The notes under the pieces: model-generated | Told to the model about the DNA's origin: nothing | What the model saw: only the letters and a program-made list of their open reading frames with translations | The model's database searches: none | Assembly: GCA_028277865.1 (NCBI GenBank) | Contig: JANQFM010000364.1 | Span: 1-5,602 of the forward strand | Direction: 5' to 3' | Origin: Acidobacteriota bacterium | Lineage (GTDB): Bacteria > Acidobacteriota > UBA6911 > RPQK01 > DATIPO01 | DNA length: 5,602 bases | Position numbers and translations under genes: made by a program | Shown here: piece after piece, positions 1 through 5,602 of the stretch | Layout of the letters: each line of letters begins with the position of its first letter | Numbering within the stretch: position 1 is the stretch's first letter

Positions 1-1
1 G

Positions 2-538
2 TGGGCCGAAGGGGACGGAGGCAATGCCAGCCTGGTCCGCTATGGCTCGGAGGTGATGACCATTGCTCCGGTCGTTGTGGAGGAGAACCTGCCTCCCCGA
101 TCCGTCTACCGAGGCAGAGGGGGCAATACCGACACGCGGGTGGCCCTTTACTTTCCCCTCAATGCCGAGTATACCCTCGTGAACAAAAGCGCAGCCAAGA
201 TCTGGTTCTTTAATCTGAACAAGTCCATCATCGATCCCGATGGCCTGCGCGGGGGTACTCCCAGCCTTCACATACCCTTTCAGAACATCATTCGGCGGGG
301 AAGCTGGCCAAACCGGTACAACTTGGTGAGGGACAATGATACCGGTGACACGTATCTGACCGTGGATCCCTCAAACCTTGATTTTCCTCGCTCTGGAGAA
401 CTGCGCCACAATCTGGGTTTCAGCGTCTCTGACGAGTGGAACAGGTCGGTTGCGATCACCGTGCAGGTCCGGTATCTTCGGCCAGAACAAGTCGACGGGC
501 TTCGGGCCGCTGTGAGCCCGGATCCTCGTAGACGCTAG
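2..538 (+). CDS. C-terminal part of an unrecognised beta-rich protein (5' end outside the window)
   Basis: The reading frame is open from the left edge to the TAG at 536-538, giving 178 visible residues. A GTG at 53 and an ATG at 56 lie in frame, but the only purine-rich stretch (around 48-53) abuts or overlaps them. The residues before them read as ordinary coding sequence, so the true start is probably upstream of the window. The visible part looks beta-rich, with alternating hydrophobic and polar stretches such as TRVALYFPL, AKIWFFNL and VAITVQVRYL, and many Gly, Asn, Asp and Pro turns. There are no cysteines, no membrane helix and no catalytic motif I recognise. It ends in a basic tail, PDPRRR. 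Ten bases separate it from the next gene, whose ribosome binding site overlaps this stop codon, so the two are probably cotranscribed. An extracytoplasmic or Ig-like fold is possible but is inferred only from strand-like composition and neighbours. Confidence 0.75.
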   Translation, partial: WAEGDGGNASLVRYGSEVMTIAPVVVEENLPPRSVYRGRGGNTDTRVALYFPLNAEYTLVNKSAAKIWFFNLNKSIIDPDGLRGGTPSLHIPFQNIIRRGSWPNRYNLVRDNDTGDTYLTVDPSNLDFPRSGELRHNLGFSVSDEWNRSVAITVQVRYLRPEQVDGLRAAVSPDPRRR

Positions 539-542
539 GAGG
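537..542 (+). promoter_or_regulatory. Ribosome binding site AGGAGG for the GTG start at 549
   Basis: A perfect AGGAGG lies six bases before the GTG at 549 and overlaps the last two bases of the upstream TAG stop. This supports GTG 549 as the start and fits translational coupling with the upstream gene. Confidence 0.8.
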
Positions 543-548
543 TATTCG

Positions 549-1610
549 GTGGAAAGTCTTTGGATGAAATCGAGAAGGGCCTTGTCATGCTGTAGCGCAG
601 GCATTCTTTTGTCGGTCCTCCTTCTGGCAGCGGTCCCGGCCACGGCCCAGCAGGAAGCCCCGGATGCTCCGCTCAGCGTGCCCTGTCCTTCGGAGTGCCG
701 TCCTGTTGAGGGAGAAGCGCTCGTTTACTGTGACACAGGGCTTTTGGAGGAGTGGCCGGAGTACGAATTCATTAAGGAATTGGAATTGCGACTGAGCGAC
801 AGCACCTGCAATGCGGCCGGCATTGCACTGCAGGAGGGCTCAGCCAAGGGCCGTTTCGACCTGTTTGTTTCTCTGGCGGCGGACACTCAGGGCTCGGTGA
901 GCCACACCTTTGAGGACACCAAGTTTCAGCTTTATGGGCGCAGGGCGGAACTGGAGATCACATCAGGGTTTGATGTCGAGCAGGCTTGCACATTTGTGGA
1001 AGTGGCCCTGCCTCGACAGTCCACTTCCCTGAACAACCTCTTCCAGGATGAGGACGAGTTTGGCAAAGCCTCAGCCGCCTCTCAGCTGATCGAGTTCATC
1101 TTCATCCCCCGAATCTTCCAGGACGACAAGGATGTGGGCATGACGCCCGAGGAACGCCCCATTTACATCGCGCCGGCCACTGCCGTACCTTCACGGTTGC
1201 TGGACGATCCGGAGGGCGTCTCCAACCTGCCCATCAACCTGCGCGAGGTGGCTCGGCGATTGGAGCCGATCGGCCTACAGTTCATCACCATCCTGCAGCG
1301 CAGCTACTACCATCGATCGGTCGAAGGCAAAAAGCGTTTGGCTCGCGAACTCAAGCCTGACGGCTCAATCCCTCCGGCTTTGCCCTATGTGTGGGATGAA
1401 TTACGCTATTTCGAATTGGTGTTGAAACGGGAATTGGAAAGCGAGTACTACTCTGACCCTGCAGAATTGTCCGGGGCAGCGGCGGAAGGTGAAGATTTCG
1501 AGTACGTCCGAAGGTTCATCCGTTTCTGGAAGTCCATGGACGAACGTGCCCAGTACGTCAAGGCCCAGGAAAAGAACAAACGCGATGACTTGTTTTCGAT
1601 CGACCAGTAA
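549..1610 (+). CDS. Exported hypothetical protein, 353 aa
   Basis: I do not recognise the family. The GTG start is supported by AGGAGG at 537-542; an in-frame ATG at 564 (residue 6) is a weaker alternative. Residues 1-33 form a Sec signal peptide: basic MKSRR, a hydrophobic core around residues 17-29 (AGILLSVLLLAAV), and a PATA site predicting cleavage between Ala33 and Gln34. The RR pair lacks the rest of a Tat motif. The mature protein has five cysteines (46, 50, 61, 87, 147), all in its first third, so disulfides are plausible but one Cys would be unpaired. The N-terminal half mixes strands and helices. The half after about residue 225 looks helical and highly charged, with a Tyr-rich patch (QRSYYHRS) and a Lys/Asp-rich tail. 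No enzyme or binding motif was found. Its position between genes for exported or beta-rich proteins suggests a periplasmic or secreted accessory role (inference). Confidence 0.9.
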   Translation: MESLWMKSRRALSCCSAGILLSVLLLAAVPATAQQEAPDAPLSVPCPSECRPVEGEALVYCDTGLLEEWPEYEFIKELELRLSDSTCNAAGIALQEGSAKGRFDLFVSLAADTQGSVSHTFEDTKFQLYGRRAELEITSGFDVEQACTFVEVALPRQSTSLNNLFQDEDEFGKASAASQLIEFIFIPRIFQDDKDVGMTPEERPIYIAPATAVPSRLLDDPEGVSNLPINLREVARRLEPIGLQFITILQRSYYHRSVEGKKRLARELKPDGSIPPALPYVWDELRYFELVLKRELESEYYSDPAELSGAAAEGEDFEYVRRFIRFWKSMDERAQYVKAQEKNKRDDLFSIDQ

Positions 1611-1646
1611 AGGCTTGCCTTTGCACAGCGACCGCTGGAGCTGTCT
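1611..1646 (+). other. 36-bp intergenic spacer with two tiny palindromes
   Basis: The spacer holds AGGC-TT-GCCT (1611-1620) and CAGCG-AC-CGCTG (1626-1637) almost back to back. Both have two-base loops, and no T-run follows, so neither looks like an intrinsic terminator. The second ends where the GGAG of the next gene's ribosome binding site begins. No promoter is evident, so read-through from the upstream gene is the simplest reading. Confidence 0.4.
1637..1640 (+). promoter_or_regulatory. Ribosome binding site GGAG for the GTG start at 1647
   Basis: GGAG lies six bases before GTG 1647. It is weaker than the sites of the neighbouring genes, but the spacing is right and the resulting protein begins with a complete signal peptide, so this start is favoured. 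Confidence 0.6.
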
Positions 1647-3185
1647 GTGAATCGGAAGACTCCCTCTCGAAAGTGGAATGGAGCAATTGGGCTGCTGGCA
1701 GCGTTTGTAATCTGCAGCGGTTCGGAGACTCTGGTGTCGGCTCAATGCAGTTCGGACGCCATCTCTGCCGCAGGCCTGAGCTGCGTCAACTTTGATCAAC
1801 TCGAGGCCATTCGCCTGGAGCAGTCGGCACTGGACTCGGAAGAACGGATCCGCGACGTCCTGGACGTGGCAGGCGAAATAGCCCGATGCCTGATGCAAAA
1901 GGAGAAGGAGCAGATCGACTACGGGCAGCGTCGTCAGTTCCTCTGCCTGCAGATGGAGCTCTTGAAGTTCTATGGCAAGGTCGCCGACTCCATGATGGTG
2001 GCCAAGGATCGGTTCGCGCGTGCCTCGATCGCCTTCAACCAATGCACGTTCCCCAATACCGGCCCGCAAATCCTCGAATATCCTCGCGACTGCGACTCAC
2101 TGGTGTCGCAAGCGCTGCTCGACTACCACAGTGTCTTTCGCGCCGCCCGCCAGGTCCAATTGGACAAGGCCGGCAACTACAGCAGCTATCACCAGGCCAA
2201 CCAGCTGGGGCTGGACGTGCTCGACCCTGCTCCCGACTACAGGTATTTGCAGGACTTCATTCGGCTTGCAGCCCAAACTGCCTCACGCAGGCCCCGCTAT
2301 GGGCGTCAGGTGGGCGGCATCCTGGGGCCGGCCTTGTGCGATGCGGTGCATCTTTATCCCCAGCACCAGGAAGAGATCAGCCGAGCCTACATTCTTTTGG
2401 TGGCCTTTGACGGCGGCAATGCGTCCCAAGGTGCATTCGCCTACCGCTTTGTCGAAAAGCTGGAAGAGCATTTCGGCGTGGCGCCCGCCATTTGGACGCC
2501 CCGTGAAGCGCCGCTGTGCAACCCCATTCCCGGGCCATTGCCTTTCCCCGTTCTGAAGGTGGCCGGGGGCAGCCGGATTCCTGCCGCGGCGCAAGTGGGG
2601 GAGATCCTGAAAGACCTCGAAATGCCGCTGAGGGAAATGATGGCTTCAGAGGATCAGGTGGCAAACGCCTGGATGCTCTTTGACCGCTATGCCAGATTTC
2701 TTTCCAGCCTTTCTCAGGCTCTGAAAGTGCGCAGCGTTCGTGATCCCGACGCCCGCCAGGTCCGGGACCAGCTGATGCAACAGGCTCGGGACACTCTTGT
2801 GGACGGGATTCGTTTTTCATACCAGGCGGCCACAACAGAGGATCGCACCCAGATTCGTCGCACCTTTGTCAGGGTGGTTGCCGGCTTTGCCGAGCAGCTT
2901 TTCAAGGAGGCCCGCTTTCAGGATCTGGCGGACTATGCCAACGGATACTTTCAAAAGGCCCAGCAGATCGCCAAGGACTACCAGGTCGATGTGCTGACGG
3001 GCCGTGAGGAAAACGAGCTGCATCGCTTGCTGGCTCGCGCCTACACCTTGCTGTGCAGAAATACGCTCGCCGCCCGCCATGCCTATGCCGCGGGAATGGA
3101 TGTCCGGGAACTCTGGAAAGAAAGGGACGATTTGCGCCGCCTTTACGGTGTCGGTTTTTGCCGCAGCGGGAAGCCGCGAAGTTAA
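1647..3185 (+). CDS. Exported, mainly helical hypothetical protein, 512 aa, cysteine-rich
   Basis: I do not recognise the family. The start is GTG, with GGAG six bases upstream. Residues 1-32 form a Sec signal peptide: basic NRKTPSRK, a hydrophobic core around residues 12-23, and a VSA site predicting cleavage between Ala32 and Gln33. Gln33-Cys34 is not a lipobox. The mature part has ten cysteines (34, 46, 81, 100, 133, 149, 231, 291, 470, 505), an even number that fits disulfides in an oxidising compartment. Residues about 50-275 and 315-500 appear mostly helical, with charged amphipathic stretches such as EQSALDSEERIRDVL and ENELHRLLARAYTLL. A Pro-rich linker at about 279-315 separates the two parts. 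An alpha-solenoid (TPR-like) fold is possible, but I cannot align a repeat. No catalytic motif was seen. It probably shares an operon with the 353-aa protein gene 36 bp upstream. Confidence 0.9.
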   Translation: MNRKTPSRKWNGAIGLLAAFVICSGSETLVSAQCSSDAISAAGLSCVNFDQLEAIRLEQSALDSEERIRDVLDVAGEIARCLMQKEKEQIDYGQRRQFLCLQMELLKFYGKVADSMMVAKDRFARASIAFNQCTFPNTGPQILEYPRDCDSLVSQALLDYHSVFRAARQVQLDKAGNYSSYHQANQLGLDVLDPAPDYRYLQDFIRLAAQTASRRPRYGRQVGGILGPALCDAVHLYPQHQEEISRAYILLVAFDGGNASQGAFAYRFVEKLEEHFGVAPAIWTPREAPLCNPIPGPLPFPVLKVAGGSRIPAAAQVGEILKDLEMPLREMMASEDQVANAWMLFDRYARFLSSLSQALKVRSVRDPDARQVRDQLMQQARDTLVDGIRFSYQAATTEDRTQIRRTFVRVVAGFAEQLFKEARFQDLADYANGYFQKAQQIAKDYQVDVLTGREENELHRLLARAYTLLCRNTLAARHAYAAGMDVRELWKERDDLRRLYGVGFCRSGKPRS

Positions 3186-3227
3186 CAGTATTTGAATTCG
3201 ATAAAGTAAGTTTCTTGAGTTACTGTT
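3184..3227 (+). repeat. Perfect 7-bp inverted repeat in the spacer before the barrel gene
   Basis: AACAGTA (3184-3190, overlapping the upstream TAA) is the exact reverse complement of TACTGTT (3221-3227), with 30 bases between. A competing shorter pair, AGTAA (3205-3209) and TTACT (3220-3224), shares the right arm. No T-run follows the right arm, so a standard intrinsic terminator is unlikely. An operator or a leader RNA fold is possible, but a 7-bp match at this distance can arise by chance. Confidence 0.35.
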
Positions 3228-3253
3228 CGAGATGGACTAAGGAGGAGAGAGGC
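3186..3253 (+). promoter_or_regulatory. 68-bp AT-richer intergenic region, possible weak promoter or leader
   Basis: This is the longest gap in the window and is clearly richer in A+T than the genes around it. TTGAAT (3192-3197) resembles a -35 box, but the hexamer 17 bases further on (TTGAGT, 3215-3220) is a poor -10. GATAAA (3200-3205) resembles a -10, but has no good -35 at the right distance. A second transcription start for the large downstream gene is therefore possible but not shown. Confidence 0.3.
3239..3245 (+). promoter_or_regulatory. Strong ribosome binding site AAGGAGG for the GTG start at 3254
   Basis: AAGGAGG ends eight bases before GTG 3254 and is the strongest Shine-Dalgarno match in the window. 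It settles the start of the large downstream gene, whose first 29 residues then form a good signal peptide. Its strength suggests that this product is made at a higher level than its neighbours (inference). Confidence 0.8.
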
Positions 3254-5602
3254 GTGATCCAGAGGTGCCTTGCGCGGCGAACGGAATATGGAGTTCTGTG
3301 GGCCATTCTCGCGGCTGTTTTCTGCGGCGGGTTGGCAGCGCAGCAGCCCCAGCAGCAGCCTGGCAGCGGGCCTCAGCAGCAGCAAAGCGGCCTGCGGGAT
3401 ATCCAGACCCATTACAGCCAATTGACGCCCATCGATTTCACGCTTTCTCATTCCCCGGCAGCCTTTCTCGCTCAATATCAAAGAAACTATCAAACCGTCC
3501 GGCAGATGCAGCAGGCATGCAATCAGGCGGACGAGTCTTTTTACCGCAACTACCCGCGCACGGTCAGTCCGGTGCTGGTCGATTTGAATGTGGTCAATCA
3601 CGCCTACATGGCCATTGCCGCCGCCCGCCTGGGCTACGATGAGCTTTACGAGCGGCATATGGAGGTGGCCCTGCAGCGGATCCGTCGCCATTACGGCTTT
3701 CGCGGCGAGCTGGCCTTGAAGAAGTTTGGGGAGATCCTGGCAGCCACCTCACACGGTGGCAGCCAAGTCCTGCAGGTGGAGTTCTGCCGCTGGGCGGTCA
3801 CCGATTTCTGCACCTCTGCCCAGATCAACCAGCTTTTTTCCGGCGCGGAGCCTCAGCAGTCCTTCTTCCAGTCCTACCGGGACGCCTCGGGCAATCCGTT
3901 GCGATTGGAATTCAACCGCAGCGCCAACATGACCAACCTGGAGGAATTCGGCATCCGGGTGGCTGATCCCACCACGGCCTCTCCCCAGGCCATTCTCTTC
4001 GCCAACTCATTCCACCAGCAGATGGAAGATCCCATCGTCACGCACTGGTACTTGCAGTACTACCTCAATCAATATGTTCAGGTTCCTGATCGGAGCAGCG
4101 CAGCCGGCGCCCCTGCTCCTCCCGGCGTTTCTCAGCCCACCCCGCCCGACTGGGTGCCCGTTTACGGCCAGAGGGACCGCATCAATGTCGATCCGGCCGA
4201 CTTTTTCGTCATCGACCCCGTCGACCAGGAAAAACTGCTTTGGCGGCAATACGTGGAAAACGTCTATCGGGGGCTGCAGCATTTGACGCTCTGGGCGCGC
4301 ATCCCTGACGGGGAGTACTTCCTTTATCCTCGCAACCGGGCCATCGGTGTCGGTGCCGACCCTCGTCCCAATCTGGTGGTGGACCGCACTCGTCCCGGCT
4401 GGGAGAATCTGGTCGGCTTCAACATCACCATGGGCTCGTCGGGCACCAAAGTGGACGTGGAACCCATCTATCGCCTCCAGAACTTCTGGGCCAAGCTCTT
4501 CAAGCCCGACTTTGATGTGCTGCGATTCGGCGCCGGCTTCAACAGCCAGTCCGGGCTGGAAGCTGACGGCCAAGTCCGGCTTTTCCATCGCTTTTCCAAC
4601 AGCGTCGGATTCCAGACCCAGTTCGAATTCGCTTTTCGCAAGCACCACGACTCCATCGACCTGGGGGATTTGCCGCGCTTTATCGACCGCCAGGACCGAC
4701 TCTTCGATCCCACGGCCTGTGAAGGGATCACCGAGGACGGAACCTGCCTGGAAGACTTCAGCGCCCGCGAATTTCAGCTCGACTTCGGACCGGTCTTGCG
4801 CTGGCGCAACCTGCAGTTCGCCATCATGGAAAGCTTGCGCTGGATCAACCGTTCAGGCTGGGATCAGACCGGCTCGGTGGGCCAGTTCTTTTTCAACGTC
4901 AATTACATCTTTGGCCGAGGGCAAGTCGGAGGCTACCTGACCCGCGCCAACCGGGATGAGTCGGTGGTCCGCACCGTGAACTTCGACGACGTCTTCCTCG
5001 AGGAGACCTTCTTGAAAGTCAGCGACCAGATCGGCGTCAACTTCGACTTGAACGTCTTTGGCAACTACCGCGTCGAAGGCGCCTTTGGCTGGCTGGACCT
5101 GGCCTTGCGCGACAGTGCCCCGGGAGGAGTGGTTCGCTTCCACATCCCCCACTTTTGGCGGCTTAAGCCCTATGCTGAATTCGGCATCAATGAAGGCTTT
5201 GTGGCCTCCGAAGACGCTTACCGCTTCGGCTTTGGAGTCCGATTCGGTGAGTGGGGGCGGTCCGATTCGCCGCGCACCTATTTGCCGGCCCCGGGGCCGG
5301 TCCCCGTTTTCGTGCCTCGCGTCCGCTACGAGACACTGACCCGAACGATACGGGCCGGCAACCGTCCACCCATCGCCGTGATCAAGGAAAACGAAGAACC
5401 CATGATTGTCGCGGCTGACACTCGCGTCGTAGTGGACGGCTCGATGTCCTCTGATCCCGACGATGATCCCATCACCTACGAGTGGACCAAGCTGGATGAC
5501 TGCCCTCGTGAGCTGGTACTCGAAAATGCGGACGGCACGGGGCCTGTCACTGAGGATAGTGCCGTCATCTCCTTCGTGATCGGACCCCGCCAGATGTGTA
5601 CT
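3254..5602 (+). CDS. Large exported protein with probable outer-membrane beta-barrel and C-terminal PKD/Ig-like domain (3' end outside the window)
   Basis: The frame is open from GTG 3254 to the right edge: 783 codons, no stop. Residues 1-29 form a Sec signal peptide ending GGLAA, with cleavage predicted between Ala29 and Gln30. The mature N-terminus is a Gln/Pro-rich tether (30-46). Residues about 47-276 look mostly helical, with Cys89, Cys178 and Cys186 and an aromatic stretch at 264-274. A Pro/Ala-rich linker follows (277-299). From about 373 to 667 there are some 12-14 amphipathic strand-like segments, for example SVGFQTQFEFAF, GQFFFNVNYIFG and YRFGFGVRFGEW, as expected of an outer-membrane barrel. 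Cys489 and Cys498 could close a loop disulfide. After a short Pro-rich hinge, NRPPIAVI (703-710) and VVVDGSMSSDPDDDPITYEW (725-744) match the usual start of PKD/Ig-like domains; Cys750 and Cys782 may pair within it. Barrel-then-Ig order resembles invasin-type proteins and OmpA-like proteins with PKD inserts; the missing end would decide between them. Confidence 0.88.
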   Translation, partial: MIQRCLARRTEYGVLWAILAAVFCGGLAAQQPQQQPGSGPQQQQSGLRDIQTHYSQLTPIDFTLSHSPAAFLAQYQRNYQTVRQMQQACNQADESFYRNYPRTVSPVLVDLNVVNHAYMAIAAARLGYDELYERHMEVALQRIRRHYGFRGELALKKFGEILAATSHGGSQVLQVEFCRWAVTDFCTSAQINQLFSGAEPQQSFFQSYRDASGNPLRLEFNRSANMTNLEEFGIRVADPTTASPQAILFANSFHQQMEDPIVTHWYLQYYLNQYVQVPDRSSAAGAPAPPGVSQPTPPDWVPVYGQRDRINVDPADFFVIDPVDQEKLLWRQYVENVYRGLQHLTLWARIPDGEYFLYPRNRAIGVGADPRPNLVVDRTRPGWENLVGFNITMGSSGTKVDVEPIYRLQNFWAKLFKPDFDVLRFGAGFNSQSGLEADGQVRLFHRFSNSVGFQTQFEFAFRKHHDSIDLGDLPRFIDRQDRLFDPTACEGITEDGTCLEDFSAREFQLDFGPVLRWRNLQFAIMESLRWINRSGWDQTGSVGQFFFNVNYIFGRGQVGGYLTRANRDESVVRTVNFDDVFLEETFLKVSDQIGVNFDLNVFGNYRVEGAFGWLDLALRDSAPGGVVRFHIPHFWRLKPYAEFGINEGFVASEDAYRFGFGVRFGEWGRSDSPRTYLPAPGPVPVFVPRVRYETLTRTIRAGNRPPIAVIKENEEPMIVAADTRVVVDGSMSSDPDDDPITYEWTKLDDCPRELVLENADGTGPVTEDSAVISFVIGPRQMCT
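3341..3385 (+). repeat. CAG-rich low-complexity tract encoding a poly-Gln/Pro tether
   Basis: The tract encodes residues 30-44 of the barrel protein, which are almost entirely Gln with Pro, Gly and Ser, written largely with CAG codons plus a single CAA. It begins exactly at the predicted mature N-terminus. Such tracts can change length by replication slippage in whole codons, so copy number may vary among strains (inference). Confidence 0.65.

Noticed and set aside
1611..1637. Intrinsic terminator between the second and third genes
   Set aside because: The two palindromes have only 4-5 bp arms and two-base loops, and no T-run follows.
1731..1751. Possible lipoprotein signal at the N-terminus of the 512-aa protein (Cys34 near the cleavage site)
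   Set aside because: The residues before Cys34 are V-S-A-Q; Gln at -1 does not fit a lipobox, and an ordinary signal peptidase I site one residue earlier fits well.
1401..2069. 222-codon open frame on the minus strand across the junction of the second and third genes
   Set aside because: It overlaps two well-supported genes with signal peptides and ribosome binding sites, and its translation has low-complexity Leu, His and Arg runs typical of an antisense shadow.
3308..3331. Possible lipobox around Cys24 in the signal peptide of the barrel protein
   Set aside because: The residues A-V-F before Cys24 do not match a lipobox, since a large aromatic at -1 is not accepted, and a good AlaXAla-like site follows at residue 29.
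3182..3691. 169-codon minus-strand open frame covering the start of the barrel gene
   Set aside because: It is antisense to the strong ribosome binding site and signal peptide of the large gene. Its apparent Leu-rich stretch is the reverse complement of the CAG-rich tract and flanking sequence.
4007..4648. 213-codon minus-strand open frame inside the barrel gene
   Set aside because: It is fully contained in a continuous plus-strand frame of 783 codons with coherent domain structure, so it is best explained as a shadow of biased codon use.
4347..4940. 197-codon plus-strand open frame in another frame of the barrel gene
   Set aside because: Its translation is dominated by Ser, Thr, Ala, Pro and Arg without structure, as expected for a shifted frame of a GC-rich gene.

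Overview
The window is a plus-strand run of four protein genes with short gaps. None belongs to a family I can name with confidence. G+C looks moderately high (around 58-60% by eye, not computed). All three visible start codons are GTG with Shine-Dalgarno sites upstream. Three products have classical Sec signal peptides, and one has a segment that reads like an outer-membrane beta-barrel, so the source is most likely a Gram-negative (diderm) bacterium. An Acidobacteriota-like or similar environmental lineage is a guess from style only. I see no rRNA, tRNA, CRISPR array, transposase or phage gene.

Layout: (1) 2-538, the 3' end of a gene whose beginning lies outside the window; its product is beta-rich and unrecognised. 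(2) 549-1610, an exported 353-aa protein whose ribosome binding site overlaps the previous stop codon. (3) 1647-3185, an exported, mainly helical 512-aa protein with ten cysteines in its mature part. (4) A 68-bp AT-richer spacer with a perfect 7-bp inverted repeat. (5) 3254 to the right edge, a large exported protein (783 residues visible, no stop). It has a Gln-rich mature N-terminus, a helical domain, a Pro-rich linker, a probable beta-barrel, and the start of a PKD/Ig-like domain.

Spacing, shared orientation and shared export signals suggest one transcription unit, or two if the 68-bp spacer holds a promoter. All three predicted signal peptidase sites fall between Ala and Gln. The simplest reading is an envelope or surface module: an outer-membrane barrel protein with an Ig-like extension, encoded next to two soluble exported partner proteins and a beta-rich protein upstream. 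This functional link is inferred from gene order and export signals; no enzyme motif was found in any of the four products.
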